Shown here piece after piece: positions 1 to 10,347 of a stretch of DNA of 64,000 bases (the stretch's first letter is position 1; every line of letters starts with the position of its first letter). Made by a program: the position numbers and the translations under genes. The stretch comes from Bacteroidota bacterium. GTDB taxonomy: Bacteria > Bacteroidota > Bacteroidia > UKL13-3. Below the pieces are notes generated by a model. The model saw only the letters and a program-made list of their open reading frames with translations, did not search any database and had not been told where the DNA came from. The DNA lies in the NCBI GenBank assembly GCA_027482225.1, contig JAIXWD010000011.1:22549-86548 (forward strand). The letters are read 5' to 3'.

Positions 1-444
1 CATATTTTAGTTTGACTAAATGTTATGCACAGCATTGTAATTTATTGTGTACATCTTGTTAATAGCACCACACCAAACATCCTAACACATTGATTATAAA
101 ATGTTATTTATACACATGTCGATTATTTGGTAAAGCAAAAAAAAATGCTTAATTATCTCATAATGTGCATTTGGGTTAATGCCTGATTTTACTGCACTTT
201 ATAATTTCTTAACAAACAAATTTCATAAATACAAGTTGACAAAATCCTTAATCATATTAAGCTATACTTTACTAAGTACTATCAGTTGGTTAATTTAACA
301 AGGATTTACAATTAATTAATCTCACTCTAGTGCTTGTTAGTGAGGAGCTTATTTAATAATCAAAATGATAACAAGATAGTTAAAGTGATTATAGCGCACA
401 AAAAGTTTAAAAACTGCATATTTGTAAGTCGGTACGAAAAATTC
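1..444. other. AT-rich non-coding region
   Basis: No gene is supported here. The stretch is very AT-rich and probably holds the promoter of the secreted-protein operon that starts at 445. No clear TTTG/TAnnTTTG promoter pair, hairpin or RNA gene was found. The frame of the next gene stays open back to a TTG at 334, but that extension would put 37 non-signal residues before an obvious signal peptide, so it is treated as untranslated leader. Confidence 0.6.
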
Positions 445-2547
445 ATGCGCATTAAGTTATTATTAATCATATTATTAGGAGCGGCTTCGATGAAGGCGCA
501 GGTTCTGTTTACACAAAAATCAACAGATGCAGGACGTATTAAACTTGCGTTAAGTAATGCAGGCACTGTAGGTCGCCCGGGTGTTAGAAGCAATACCCAA
601 GGTTTACCAAGTATGGCATACCCTCAAAAGGGTAACGAGCATTTGTTTGAATCAGGCATTTGGTTAGGGGCGTTGGTTGATGGTCAGGCTTTGGTATCTA
701 CTAGTGCCGCTGATGCATCAAGTGGATATAGTACGGGCGGATCTGGATTTGAATTTACCCCACTAACTCCAATACAAGAAAGATCTTCTTTAACATCTAG
801 TTCTGTTTTTTCTTCATCTGCTATTTCGCACCAAGATTTTGTAATGCAGTTTAGTGATACCGCCACTATTGTTCCGGGAACATCAACCCCAATTGGCGGA
901 CATACGCAACCTTTACGTGCGCATGTTAAACTAGAAACCTACGCTTGGAATTATTCGTTTGCAGATTTTTTTGTGATTTGTAACTATAAAATTACCAATA
1001 CCAGCAACAAACGTTGGGATAGTGTTTATGTTGGACAATGGAGCGATTTGGTTGTTAGAAACGTAAACATAACACGCCAAACGGGTACCAACTTTTTTAA
1101 CAAAGGACGCAATGGTATTGATACCAAATACAAAACAATTTATGCATGGTTAAGTGATTTAGGCGCTGATGACTTAGAATATATTAACTCTTACGGAGCT
1201 ATACAATTTTTGGGTATAGAATATAGAGGTATGTTTTTTAACCCTGATAAGCCTGATACTTTTTTACAACGTGGTTGGCCTAAGCCCCAAGTAAATTATA
1301 ATTTCTGGAATTTTAATTCGGTTAATGCACCTTGGATTGCACCAGCTAACGAGCAAGAGCGCTATAACCGAATGAAGGTTAGTGTTGATTCGTTGCAACT
1401 TTATCAATCTGCTATTGGCCCATTTAATGGTACACCCAACAACTGGATTCAATTGCTTACTGCAGGTCCACTTATTAGTTTGGAGCCAGGAGAAAGTTTT
1501 AATTATGTAATGGCATTTGTTTGTGCATCAAAAAAAGATGATGGTTCGCCACCCGTAAATAATGGTACGGTATCAACCTTTGAAACCAGATCTGAATTAA
1601 CCTCTTTTTTAGCTCGTACACGTGCTACTTATGTAGGCGAAGATGTGAATGAAGATGGAAAATACCGTGCAGAAAATGATGCCAATGGTGATGGAAAAAT
1701 AAATAGATATGTACTGCCTGAACCGCCAAAAACACCCAAAACAAAAATTATAAGCAGTAATAATAAAGTAGAAATATACTGGGACAATACATCAGAAACA
1801 TCTATTGATCCAATTTCCCGCAAAAAAGATTTTGAAGGATATCGATTGTATAAAACCAACCCAGGAGATGATTTAGTTGGTAATTTAATTGACCAACGGA
1901 ATTTAATTGCACAATGGGATTCTGCTGGAAACAACAACGGTTACAACAATGGTTTTGAAGCGGTATCCTTGTCATCGCCAATTTATTTTGAGGGAGACAG
2001 CACTCCATATACCAACAAATACGAAATTAATAACCTGCAAAATGGTTGGCAATATTTGTTTATCCTCACTGCATTTGATAAAGGTGATGAAGCGATAAAC
2101 TTGGCTTCTTTAGAATCTTCTTTTACTGAAAATGCTTTTAGCGTTTATACAGGAAGTAACGCACAAGCCATAACAGAAAATACAGAAAACCGTGTGGGAG
2201 TTTATCCTAATCCATACCAAACTTCAGCGGCTTGGGATGGCGCAAACTCACGCAGCAAAAAAATATACTTTACCAATTTACCTGCAAAATGTACCATTAG
2301 CATATACACCAGCAGTGGCGATTTGGTTGCAAACCTTGCGCACGATGCAAGCACTTACCAAGGTGAAGACATACAATGGTTTGAACGTTATGGGCAAACC
2401 GGCAAAAAAGTATTTAGTGGCGGGGAACATGCTTGGGATATTTTATCAAATAGCAAAGGCACTATAAGCACAGGCGTTTATTTATTTGCAGTAAAAGACG
2501 AAAAAACTGGGAAATTAGATATTGGAAAATTTGCCATCATTAAATAA
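445..2547 (+). CDS. Secreted multidomain protein with T9SS-like C-terminal domain
   Basis: Predicted 700-residue exported protein of unknown function. The start at 445 is chosen because it opens directly on a signal peptide (MRIKLLLIILLGAASMKAQ) with a likely cut after KAQ. The first 390 residues are not recognised. Around residues 398-418 there is an acidic DxNxDGK...DxNGDGK segment resembling a paired dockerin/EF-hand calcium loop. A fibronectin-III-like segment follows (about 440-560, with EGYRLYKT). The last 110 residues contain VYPNPY, an IYTSSGDLV strand and GVYLFAVKD, typical of type A-like sorting or FlgD-like C-terminal domains read by the type IX secretion system. The next exported protein begins 26 bp downstream on the same strand, so they probably form an operon. 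Export is well supported; the biochemical role is not. Confidence 0.8.
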   Translation: MRIKLLLIILLGAASMKAQVLFTQKSTDAGRIKLALSNAGTVGRPGVRSNTQGLPSMAYPQKGNEHLFESGIWLGALVDGQALVSTSAADASSGYSTGGSGFEFTPLTPIQERSSLTSSSVFSSSAISHQDFVMQFSDTATIVPGTSTPIGGHTQPLRAHVKLETYAWNYSFADFFVICNYKITNTSNKRWDSVYVGQWSDLVVRNVNITRQTGTNFFNKGRNGIDTKYKTIYAWLSDLGADDLEYINSYGAIQFLGIEYRGMFFNPDKPDTFLQRGWPKPQVNYNFWNFNSVNAPWIAPANEQERYNRMKVSVDSLQLYQSAIGPFNGTPNNWIQLLTAGPLISLEPGESFNYVMAFVCASKKDDGSPPVNNGTVSTFETRSELTSFLARTRATYVGEDVNEDGKYRAENDANGDGKINRYVLPEPPKTPKTKIISSNNKVEIYWDNTSETSIDPISRKKDFEGYRLYKTNPGDDLVGNLIDQRNLIAQWDSAGNNNGYNNGFEAVSLSSPIYFEGDSTPYTNKYEINNLQNGWQYLFILTAFDKGDEAINLASLESSFTENAFSVYTGSNAQAITENTENRVGVYPNPYQTSAAWDGANSRSKKIYFTNLPAKCTISIYTSSGDLVANLAHDASTYQGEDIQWFERYGQTGKKVFSGGEHAWDILSNSKGTISTGVYLFAVKDEKTGKLDIGKFAIIK

Positions 2548-2573
2548 AAGAACAATAAAAAATCAATACCATA

Positions 2574-5000
2574 ATGAAAAAACAATTACTCGCGATTATG
2601 CTGCTAATAGCAACAGTTTCGCTTAAAGCACAAAACCCGTATCCAATCATTCCGATTGATTCGGTGCAGTTTGTAAATCAAAGTAAATTAACTGCAACTC
2701 CAATTGTGGATTTGCCAGATTACATCAGTCCTACTTTCGTAAACCCTACTTACAAAGATATCGTACGTTTTGATGGTATCGTGGTATCAAATCCTAAAAC
2801 TTATGGATTGTCAGCAACTAGTAGGAAAGCTGCATATATTCAAAAAGAAGGCGGAGGCCCTTGGAGCGGTGTTTTAGTCATGTGTGATCCATCAACAACG
2901 CCAGCGGCAGGACGTCCTACTTTACCTAACTTTATTACCGAAACTAAGTTTTACGAAAACATGATTCCTGGCTATAAAGTACGCGTTACTGGAAAATTTG
3001 CTAACTTCCAAGGTGAAACACAAATGAATGTTTTAAGGAATGACTCTAACTGGAGTAACGCGGTTGAGCAATTTGATTTAGATATCTACCAACCAGTTTA
3101 TACCGTAATCACAGCAGATTCTTTAATGACAGGTAACCCTACGGCAGGAACATGGCTGCAAAAAAAGGCTATTGGAGAAAAATGGGAAGGTGTATTGGTT
3201 GAAATCAGGGATGTGAGGGTTGTTGGGGTATCACCTTTTGGCACAAGATGGAATTGGGCAATACAAGACAATGCCGGAAACCAATTAGATATACGTGATG
3301 TTTCAGCTTATTTGCGTAATGATGACAACGAAGACACTGTACCTAAAATACCGAATAACTTTTTACCACCAGCCATTGGTACAGGTTTAACCTATATAAG
3401 GGGAATTATAACTGAATACCAAATCGGTGGCGTAAGCCGTTATGGAATTGCACCAATGTCGCCTAGTGATATTGGACCATGTAATGTATGCCCGCCAAGC
3501 ATAGGGCTTCGTAGCCGCATGCCAATTATTGTAACTCCAACAGATTCAGTAACCATTTCTACCCGAATTTTATCTGATACCGCACTTACTTTAACTAAAT
3601 TATACTACGCACACAAAGATTCGTCTGTGTTCAGTAATGTTGATATGGTAAAAGATGCTACGTCTGATAACTGGAGAGGTAAAATACCTCAGTTTAGCGG
3701 AAACACAATTGTTAAATTTTATATCAGAGCAACTGATGGCAGAAATTTATCAACGGTTGTGCCAGATACATTTGCCAATGGATCATTTTATTATGTAACT
3801 GCAGATGGTGTTAAAAACATCAGAGATTTACAATTTGCACCAAACCCTGCAAATGGAGCAACCATTTGGAATGGTGACTCATTAAGTGGAATTAGTGTGA
3901 ATGGAGTTGTTACAGCTACTGGTATATTCACTTCAGGGTCAAACCCAAGAAGCCTCGCTATACAAGATGGACAAGGTATCAATTCAGCTATTTACATCGA
4001 AGGGAATTCAATAACAAACAATTGGAAAATTGGTGATTCTGTTAACATAACTGCTGCGCGTGTTGCAGAAATATTTAATGTAACAACATTATCAAATATC
4101 ACAGCCACTGTTTTAAAAAGAGGAGTTAAACTACCTGATTTTGAAACGAATTTACCAATAGATTCATTCCGCTTAAATAATGTTCGCTTTGCTCGCCCTT
4201 GGGAAGGTGTTTTAGTTAAATGGGATTCTATTTATGCTGTTGAGCTTAATCCAGATTCTACGCTACCAAGCAATTCAGGAGAATTCCTCATAAACAAAGA
4301 TTCTTCTGCTTTAAATGGATTACGTGTTGATGATGCAAGTTCATCACTATTTGGAATCAATAAAGCCTTAGTTAAAGGTCAATTTTTAACCTACGCACAA
4401 GGCCCTATGACTTTCAGTTTCTCTAACTTTAAGTTAATCCCTCGTAATTTAAATGATTTGGGATTATGCAATTTGGATACCCTTAAACCAAACATGATTG
4501 TACCTGCTACAGATACCGTATTTGTTGGATCGGGAGCATACACGCATCCAAACTTAACAGCATCTGATAATAAAGATGGCAACTTAACTTCTTATATCAT
4601 TACAGCTGGTACAGTTAATACAGCAGCATTAGGTTCGTACACGGTAAACTACTCGGTAAGCGATTTTTGTGGTAATATGGCCACAGCAACCCGCACCGTT
4701 ATTGTTAAAGATACTCCTAACACCGGCATAGATCGCAATGATGTGGTTGCAGCACATATTAGCATATACCCTAATCCTGCTAAAGATGTAATTACCATTA
4801 GTGCTACTGATGTTAAAACATTGCCATTAAATATTGCAGTTTACGATATGATTGGAAGAGAAATGTTAACTCGTACTTTCAACGATAAAAACGTAAACGA
4901 AAGCATCAATATCAGCAACTTTAACAATGGAGTATATTTCTTGGTGATGAAAAATGCCCAAGGAACACATAGCGTTAAGTTTGTGGTAACAGGTAAATAA
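2574..5000 (+). CDS. T9SS type A exported protein with OB-fold-like and DUF5011 domains
   Basis: 808-residue secreted protein. A signal peptide (MKKQLLAIMLLIATVSLKAQ) precedes three related beta-rich blocks (about 55-140, 180-290 and 440-600) carrying phrases such as VRFDGIVVSNPKT and WEGVLVEIRDVRVVG. These resemble the OB-fold nucleic-acid-binding-like modules in Bacteroidota surface proteins and YhcR-type nucleases, but no catalytic nuclease domain is visible. Residues about 640-720 match a DUF5011/HYR-type Ig domain (ASDNKDGNLTS, GSYTVNYSVSD). The C-terminus is a clear type A sorting domain (ISIYPNPAKDVITI, VYDMIGREM, NNGVYFLVMK). It is the second gene of the operon with the 445-2547 gene and is followed by a strong terminator. 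Adhesion or surface binding is plausible but inferred. Confidence 0.85.
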   Translation: MKKQLLAIMLLIATVSLKAQNPYPIIPIDSVQFVNQSKLTATPIVDLPDYISPTFVNPTYKDIVRFDGIVVSNPKTYGLSATSRKAAYIQKEGGGPWSGVLVMCDPSTTPAAGRPTLPNFITETKFYENMIPGYKVRVTGKFANFQGETQMNVLRNDSNWSNAVEQFDLDIYQPVYTVITADSLMTGNPTAGTWLQKKAIGEKWEGVLVEIRDVRVVGVSPFGTRWNWAIQDNAGNQLDIRDVSAYLRNDDNEDTVPKIPNNFLPPAIGTGLTYIRGIITEYQIGGVSRYGIAPMSPSDIGPCNVCPPSIGLRSRMPIIVTPTDSVTISTRILSDTALTLTKLYYAHKDSSVFSNVDMVKDATSDNWRGKIPQFSGNTIVKFYIRATDGRNLSTVVPDTFANGSFYYVTADGVKNIRDLQFAPNPANGATIWNGDSLSGISVNGVVTATGIFTSGSNPRSLAIQDGQGINSAIYIEGNSITNNWKIGDSVNITAARVAEIFNVTTLSNITATVLKRGVKLPDFETNLPIDSFRLNNVRFARPWEGVLVKWDSIYAVELNPDSTLPSNSGEFLINKDSSALNGLRVDDASSSLFGINKALVKGQFLTYAQGPMTFSFSNFKLIPRNLNDLGLCNLDTLKPNMIVPATDTVFVGSGAYTHPNLTASDNKDGNLTSYIITAGTVNTAALGSYTVNYSVSDFCGNMATATRTVIVKDTPNTGIDRNDVVAAHISIYPNPAKDVITISATDVKTLPLNIAVYDMIGREMLTRTFNDKNVNESINISNFNNGVYFLVMKNAQGTHSVKFVVTGK

Positions 5001-5020
5001 TAAACTATAAATTATTGCCA

Positions 5021-5060
5021 AAAGCCGCCCAACCGATAAATCGGTTGGGCGGCTTTTTTG
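5021..5060 (+). terminator. Rho-independent terminator
   Basis: GC-rich perfect hairpin (arms AAAGCCGCCCAACCGA and TCGGTTGGGCGGCTTT, short TAAA loop) followed by a T run. It lies 20 bp after the 2574-5000 stop codon and ends the two-gene secreted-protein operon before tex. Confidence 0.92.
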
Positions 5061-5170
5061 TTGTGCCTAAATCAACTCAAAATCTTGTTAATCAGAAAGC
5101 AAAAAACAGACCTTCATTTGTTAAAATATCGTGCATAACCACTCATTACGCATACCTATTATTGTAAGCT

Positions 5171-7303
5171 ATGCACGACTTAAATATTACTATTCCTATA
5201 TTGGCTTCAAAACTAAACATTGGTATCAATCAAGTTAGGGCAACCGTTAATTTATTAGATGATGGAAGTACCATTCCTTTTATTTCAAGATACAGGAAAG
5301 AAGCTACAGGAAACTTAGATGAAGTAGACATTGAACGTATAAAAATTGGAATTGAAAAACTCCGTGATATAGAAACACGTAAATTTTCTATTTTACATAC
5401 TATTGAAGAACAAGGTAAACTTACGGATGAATTGCGCTCACGCATTGAAGATTGTTGGGATGCTAATATCTTAGAAGATATTTACTTACCCTATAAACCT
5501 AAACGTAAAACCCGCGCTACCGTTGCTCGCGAACGTGGTTTGGAGCCTCTAGCACTGTGGCTTTTAAACGAATCCAATGGCGATGTATTTACAGAAGCCG
5601 CAAAGTATCTTACTGATGAAGTTAAGGACGAGGATTTAGCCTTGGAAGGTGCAAGAGATATTATTGCTGAAATTATAAATGAGAACGAAATGGCTCGCGC
5701 TGTTATTCGTAATGAGTATGATAAAAATGCTTTCATCATCTCTACTGTTTATAAAAGTAAAAAAGAGGAAGCAATCAAATTTAGTGATTACTTCGATTTT
5801 GCAGAACCGTTAAAAAAATGTCCTTCTCACCGCGTGCTCGCTGTATTTAGAGGTGAAGATGAAGGTTTCTTAAAAGTAAAAATTGAACCTGAACTTGATT
5901 TAGCTCTAGAGAAATTAGATAAACTTTATATCAAAAAAAATAACCAAGCCAGCGGCCACCTTGCCGAAGCCATTGAAGATTGTTATGAGCGCCTACTAGG
6001 ACCAAGTATGGAAAACGAGTTTCGTAATATTGCCAAACAACGTGCCGATGATGAAGCCATAAGGGTGTTTACAGAAAACTTGCGTCAACTACTGTTATCT
6101 GCTCCATTGGGAAGTAAACGCATTATGGGCATAGATCCTGGATACCGCAGCGGTTGTAAAGTAGTTTGTTTAAACGAAGAAGGTAAGTTATTGGATGATG
6201 ATGTAATCTATCCTCATCAACCTAAAAACGACTTTAGTGGTGCATTTAATACCATACACGCCATGGTAAAAAAACACAACATTCAAGCCATATCTATAGG
6301 TAACGGAACAGCAGGAAGAGAAACAGAAGATTTAGTACGTAGTATTTCATTTTCTAACCCAGTAGAAATTTATGTGGTGAGTGAAAGTGGCGCATCAGTA
6401 TACTCTGCATCCGAAATTGCTAGAGAAGAATTTCCAGATAAGGATGTAACAGTTAGAGGTGCTGTTTCAATTGGAAGAAGATTGAGCGACCCACTTGCCG
6501 AGTTGGTTAAAATTGACCCAAAATCTATTGGTGTAGGTCAATACCAGCATGATGTAGACCAAAATAAATTAAAAAAGAGTTTGGATACTGTTGTTGAAAG
6601 TTGTGTGAACATAGTAGGTGTTAATTTAAATACGGCAAGTAAAAGTTTACTTACTTATGTATCGGGATTAGGACCTCAATTGGCACAAAATATTATTAAT
6701 TACCGAAACGAAAATGGTGCATTTAAATCGCGTAAGGAGTTGAAAAAAGTAGCCCGTTTAGGCGATAAAGCGTTTGAACAATGTGCAGGATTTTTACGCA
6801 TTCCAAACGCTAAAAATATTTTAGATAATAGCGCTGTGCATCCAGAAAGTTATGGCATTGTAGAGGCAATGGCAAAAGATTTGGGCAGTAATGTTGAAGA
6901 TTTAATTAAAGATGCCGAGTTACGTAAAAAAATATCTGCCCAAAAATATGTTACAGAAACTGCAGGTTTATTAACTATTAACGATATCTTAAAAGAGCTT
7001 GCAAAACCAGGCCGCGACCCACGCGAACAACTTAAACAATTTGAATTTGCTGATGTAAAAAAGCCTGAAGACCTAACACCTGGAATGATTTTACCAGGTA
7101 TAGTAACCAACATTACCAACTTTGGTTGCTTTGTAGATGTGGGTGTTAAACAAGATGGATTGGTGCACGTATCTCAATTGGCTGATAAGTTTGTTAGCGA
7201 CCCCAATGAAGTGGTAAAATTACAGCAACATGTAAAAGTAAAAGTGGTAGAAGTAGATATGGCCCGTAAACGCATTAGCTTAACCATGAAATTGGGTTTA
7301 TAA
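5171..7303 (+). CDS. tex: Transcription accessory protein Tex (S1 RNA-binding)
   Basis: 710-residue cytoplasmic RNA-binding protein of the Tex/YhgF family, involved in transcription and RNA handling. Domain order is canonical: helical Tex N-terminus (residues 1-180; IPFISRYRKEATGNLDE is diagnostic), RuvC/YqgF-like RNase-H fold starting at about 317 (MGIDPGYRSGCKVV), helix-hairpin-helix (about 490-560, LNTASKSLLTYVSGLGP) and a C-terminal S1 domain (about 637-706, GIVTNITNFGCFVDVGVKQD). Length is slightly below the roughly 770 residues of E. coli YhgF. The gene stands alone between a strong upstream terminator and a weaker downstream hairpin, facing a convergent gene. The identification is secure. 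Confidence 0.97.
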   Translation: MHDLNITIPILASKLNIGINQVRATVNLLDDGSTIPFISRYRKEATGNLDEVDIERIKIGIEKLRDIETRKFSILHTIEEQGKLTDELRSRIEDCWDANILEDIYLPYKPKRKTRATVARERGLEPLALWLLNESNGDVFTEAAKYLTDEVKDEDLALEGARDIIAEIINENEMARAVIRNEYDKNAFIISTVYKSKKEEAIKFSDYFDFAEPLKKCPSHRVLAVFRGEDEGFLKVKIEPELDLALEKLDKLYIKKNNQASGHLAEAIEDCYERLLGPSMENEFRNIAKQRADDEAIRVFTENLRQLLLSAPLGSKRIMGIDPGYRSGCKVVCLNEEGKLLDDDVIYPHQPKNDFSGAFNTIHAMVKKHNIQAISIGNGTAGRETEDLVRSISFSNPVEIYVVSESGASVYSASEIAREEFPDKDVTVRGAVSIGRRLSDPLAELVKIDPKSIGVGQYQHDVDQNKLKKSLDTVVESCVNIVGVNLNTASKSLLTYVSGLGPQLAQNIINYRNENGAFKSRKELKKVARLGDKAFEQCAGFLRIPNAKNILDNSAVHPESYGIVEAMAKDLGSNVEDLIKDAELRKKISAQKYVTETAGLLTINDILKELAKPGRDPREQLKQFEFADVKKPEDLTPGMILPGIVTNITNFGCFVDVGVKQDGLVHVSQLADKFVSDPNEVVKLQQHVKVKVVEVDMARKRISLTMKLGL

Positions 7304-7312
7304 AACATAAAT

Positions 7313-7346
7313 GGCTGTTTCTATTTTGATGGAGGCAGCCTTTTTC
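7313..7346 (+). terminator. Weak terminator-like hairpin after tex
   Basis: A short GGCTG/CAGCC stem with a long loop is followed by TTTTTC, ten bases after the tex stop and in the space before the convergent gene. The stem is short, so the call is tentative. Confidence 0.45.
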
Positions 7347-7388
7347 ATATCACAATGAACAGGCAAAAGATAATTACACTTGCATTAA

Positions 7389-9764
7389 TTACCTGATGAT
7401 GGTCACATTACCTTTTTCGTTACCAAACTCACCACGCCAACCTGTGTAAGTTAAAACAAAAACATATACATCGCTTGGTGCAGCATTACCTTCTTGATCT
7501 TTGCCATCCCACTGTTTATTTTTATCAAGGGTTTCAAAAACTAACCTACCCCATCTATCATAAACTTTCAATACGTAGTCTTTAACAAAAATATCTTTTA
7601 TCAACCACGAGTCGTTTACTCCATCATTATTGGGTGAAAAAGCATTAGGTACAAACACGTATGGTTTCTGTTCAAGTGAAACTTTATTAGACCTACTTCT
7701 CGCTATTGTTCCAGGCCATCCAATAGGTTGATGCAACACATCTACCTCGTAAGTATAGCGTCCATCATCCATATTAAAATTATCATCCACTGCAATAAGG
7801 GTAGTATCATTATACATACCAACCTGATTTCTTACAGTTGAATTTGGGGCATATCTGCCTAAGTCAAAATTTACAAGATAATCATCAGCAAAAACAAATT
7901 TTTGCCAGCCCAACGTGTTTTCGAAATACTTGGATTTACCGCGTAACAACGTAGTACAAAAAATTTTGCCAGCTGGGCCATAATTGCCACAAGTGTCAAG
8001 CATAATAATGTAGTAGCAATGCGAGGTATCATTAACTTGTACATTTTTATCAAGATAAACAGTATCGGTTTGTTTTAAAAAATCAAGCTCCATTACAAAC
8101 TCTTCAGGCTTTTGGTTGCGATACCCTTTCCATAAAAAGTATCGGGCAAAATCTAATTCTTTGGTTTGATTCCATGTTAAATGTACTTGATCATCTTTAA
8201 CAGTTACGTTATAAAGGTATTGTTTATCTGGTAACATTTTTAATTGATCAAACGTGCCTAAAGTATCTGATGAAAGGCCTTCAAAACCACATTCATTTTC
8301 TACCCTAATAAAATAACGGTAATTGGTTACACCATAATTTGGCGTTGAAAAATCGTTAAATGCGTTAGCATTTCTATCAAATATGGAATCAATAATTTTA
8401 AAATTATTATCACCATCAGCCCGATAAATATTATAACATTTAAAATATGGCTTATACCTTGCCGAATCGCCAAAGTAAACAATACAAGATTGGTTATTTC
8501 GTAACTCGATACACAACACATCGGTTTGTGGGAGTGTTGGCATGGGTAGTGCTTTTATATAAAATACACGTTGGGTAGTTTTGGGTATGGGACAGCCTTT
8601 GTCTTTTACAGTTACGGTAAATTTATGTAATGGTTTATTGTTAAGTCCGCAATGGCTTTGCCACGACCAATTGTAAGTAGCCGAGTTTACTGTTCTGGTG
8701 GTGGTTAATCCAACAGTTGTATACTCTATGCTATCAATGTTATTGGTTACAAAAATTGTATCAATAGAGTCGGCATCAAATACCTCAATACCAAATTTTA
8801 TTTCGTTAGGTATGGTAACAAATAATGTATCTACATTTAGTTGATTACCGTTTTGATAGAGCTTAACATTAGGAAAAGTATTGGATAAACAATTAACCAC
8901 CAAAAATTGCAATTCGAGATGCACCAAACCAATGGCCACTCCATTACGAAACTCCGTAACTTTTAAGCCTACAACAAAAACACCTGCCTGAGATGGTTTG
9001 ATATTGATTTGACCTGAGCGAACATTAATATTTAGTGGAGGATTACCTTGAATTTCTGCATTAGTTGAAAACCCAGGTAACCAAGTTATAGGAATATAAG
9101 GACCAGGATTTAAAATAGGGCGGTTATTAAATTGGTCATCATTGGGATTATTTCTGGTTAACGTTCCGTTTACTGGGGTAATTAATTCGTAACTCAAAGA
9201 ATCTCCATCGGCATCTGTATAGGTAATATTGTATGAGAATAAATTATCTACACACAACACGGTAAATGGATTAACTGCTAACTTAGGTGTAGAATTGATA
9301 AACCTTGCAGGTGAGGGAATCTCGGCATAAAAAGCCATGCTTGCATCACCAGGCGATTGTATGTTTTGTATGATGCCATTTCTACAACAGCGTTCCCAAC
9401 TGATGTAATATCCTGCAGTATTGTTGTATTTGGTTGGCGATAAAGTAATTTTCCTTGTATAAATAGCTTTTTCTGTGCAGCCAGGAACAGCAGTTACACA
9501 TTGAGCAAACGAAGGATTTATTTTAGATACTTGACCTTGCGCAATACCAAAAGAATCTTTACGAATGTTTGTTATTTTATCATAAACACCAATGTACACG
9601 TTTTTATTAAAATCGGTTTCGCTGGTGCAATCTCTGTATACCACTAAGGTAATTTGATAGGTATTACCAGATATCCATTGCACATCAAAACCTCCACCAA
9701 CAATATGTGTGGCTTGGCTAACAAATGAAAAACCAATTGATAATATGAGTAATAAATACCTCAA
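7389..9764 (-). CDS. T9SS type B (gliding-motility C-terminal domain) secreted protein
   Basis: 791-residue large exported protein. It has a signal peptide (MRYLLLILSIGFSFVSQA) followed at once by THIVGGGFDVQWISGN, the start shared by a large family of Bacteroidota surface proteins with Ig/PKD-like repeats. It carries many paired cysteines (for example ERCCRNG and CTEKAIYT). The last 90 residues are a textbook CHU_C/type B sorting domain: VFVPNAFSPNNDGVND, VYDRWGRLVFE, WDGKD, YVFVLTYTG. Type B cargo is usually exported by the T9SS and retained or released with PorP/SprF-type helpers; none is encoded here. No enzymatic domain is seen, so an adhesin or surface-structure role is inferred. Confidence 0.88.
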   Translation of the reverse strand: MRYLLLILSIGFSFVSQATHIVGGGFDVQWISGNTYQITLVVYRDCTSETDFNKNVYIGVYDKITNIRKDSFGIAQGQVSKINPSFAQCVTAVPGCTEKAIYTRKITLSPTKYNNTAGYYISWERCCRNGIIQNIQSPGDASMAFYAEIPSPARFINSTPKLAVNPFTVLCVDNLFSYNITYTDADGDSLSYELITPVNGTLTRNNPNDDQFNNRPILNPGPYIPITWLPGFSTNAEIQGNPPLNINVRSGQINIKPSQAGVFVVGLKVTEFRNGVAIGLVHLELQFLVVNCLSNTFPNVKLYQNGNQLNVDTLFVTIPNEIKFGIEVFDADSIDTIFVTNNIDSIEYTTVGLTTTRTVNSATYNWSWQSHCGLNNKPLHKFTVTVKDKGCPIPKTTQRVFYIKALPMPTLPQTDVLCIELRNNQSCIVYFGDSARYKPYFKCYNIYRADGDNNFKIIDSIFDRNANAFNDFSTPNYGVTNYRYFIRVENECGFEGLSSDTLGTFDQLKMLPDKQYLYNVTVKDDQVHLTWNQTKELDFARYFLWKGYRNQKPEEFVMELDFLKQTDTVYLDKNVQVNDTSHCYYIIMLDTCGNYGPAGKIFCTTLLRGKSKYFENTLGWQKFVFADDYLVNFDLGRYAPNSTVRNQVGMYNDTTLIAVDDNFNMDDGRYTYEVDVLHQPIGWPGTIARSRSNKVSLEQKPYVFVPNAFSPNNDGVNDSWLIKDIFVKDYVLKVYDRWGRLVFETLDKNKQWDGKDQEGNAAPSDVYVFVLTYTGWRGEFGNEKGNVTIIR

Positions 9765-9864
9765 GTAATTTTGGGTTAGGTTATAAGTAAAACCATCTAA
9801 TTAATAAATAGTTGTAATACAATATTAATAAATATTATCTGGTATTTAAAATGATGATAATAGG

Positions 9865-9905
9865 ATACAAAAAAGGTTGCTTCTGTTTCCAAAAGCAACC
9901 TTTTA
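9865..9905 (-). terminator. Terminator of the TM2 gene
   Basis: Hairpin with arms AAAGGTTGCTT and AAGCAACCTTT. On the minus strand it is followed by six Ts and lies 20 bp past the stop of the TM2-domain gene. An opposing T run on the plus strand makes it possibly bidirectional. Confidence 0.85.
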
Positions 9906-9924
9906 TATTGGTCTAATATATCGA

Positions 9925-10302
9925 TTAGAATTTATCTGTTAAGATATTAATTATATCAATTAAAGCCCAAATACCAAAACCACCAAATGTTATAATAAAC
10001 AAAATGTTCATACCTGCTGGTTTACCTTTGTACCATCTGTGCGCTGCTATTGGCCACAAGAACCACCACAACAAAATTGTAATTAACTTTTCATTGTCGC
10101 CCTGAGTTTTTGCAGGCTTAGCTGAAACTTTTTCAACAAATGATTTCTCAACTGATTTTAACTCTGCATTTTGAGTTGACGTACTGTTTGAGATTTGTTC
10201 TGTTTTAACTTCATTTTTAACAGGGAATGATGCATAAACTGAATTTCCAGTAAAGATGATTGTTGCTACAAAAGCAACTAATGCTAATTTAATTTTTTTC
10301 AT
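9925..10302 (-). CDS. TM2-domain membrane protein with signal peptide
   Basis: 125 residues from the chosen start at 10302, which gives a standard signal peptide (MKKIKLALVAFVATIIFTGNSVYA). The frame is open upstream for 18 more residues, but these do not look like a leader. A low-complexity Ser/Thr/Lys/Glu linker (about 25-75) is followed by a TM2 domain: hydrophobic LLWWFLWPIAAHRWYKGK, then ILFIITFGGFGIWALIDII. The AHRWYKGK turn and GGFGIWALID are the family signature. TM2 proteins sit in the inner membrane with two helices; their molecular role is unknown. It is monocistronic with its own terminator and divergent from the gene at 10348. Confidence 0.82.
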   Translation of the reverse strand: MKKIKLALVAFVATIIFTGNSVYASFPVKNEVKTEQISNSTSTQNAELKSVEKSFVEKVSAKPAKTQGDNEKLITILLWWFLWPIAAHRWYKGKPAGMNILFIITFGGFGIWALIDIINILTDKF

Positions 10303-10347
10303 AATTTGATTTTTTAATGTTAATATCGAAAATATAAAAAAAAATGA

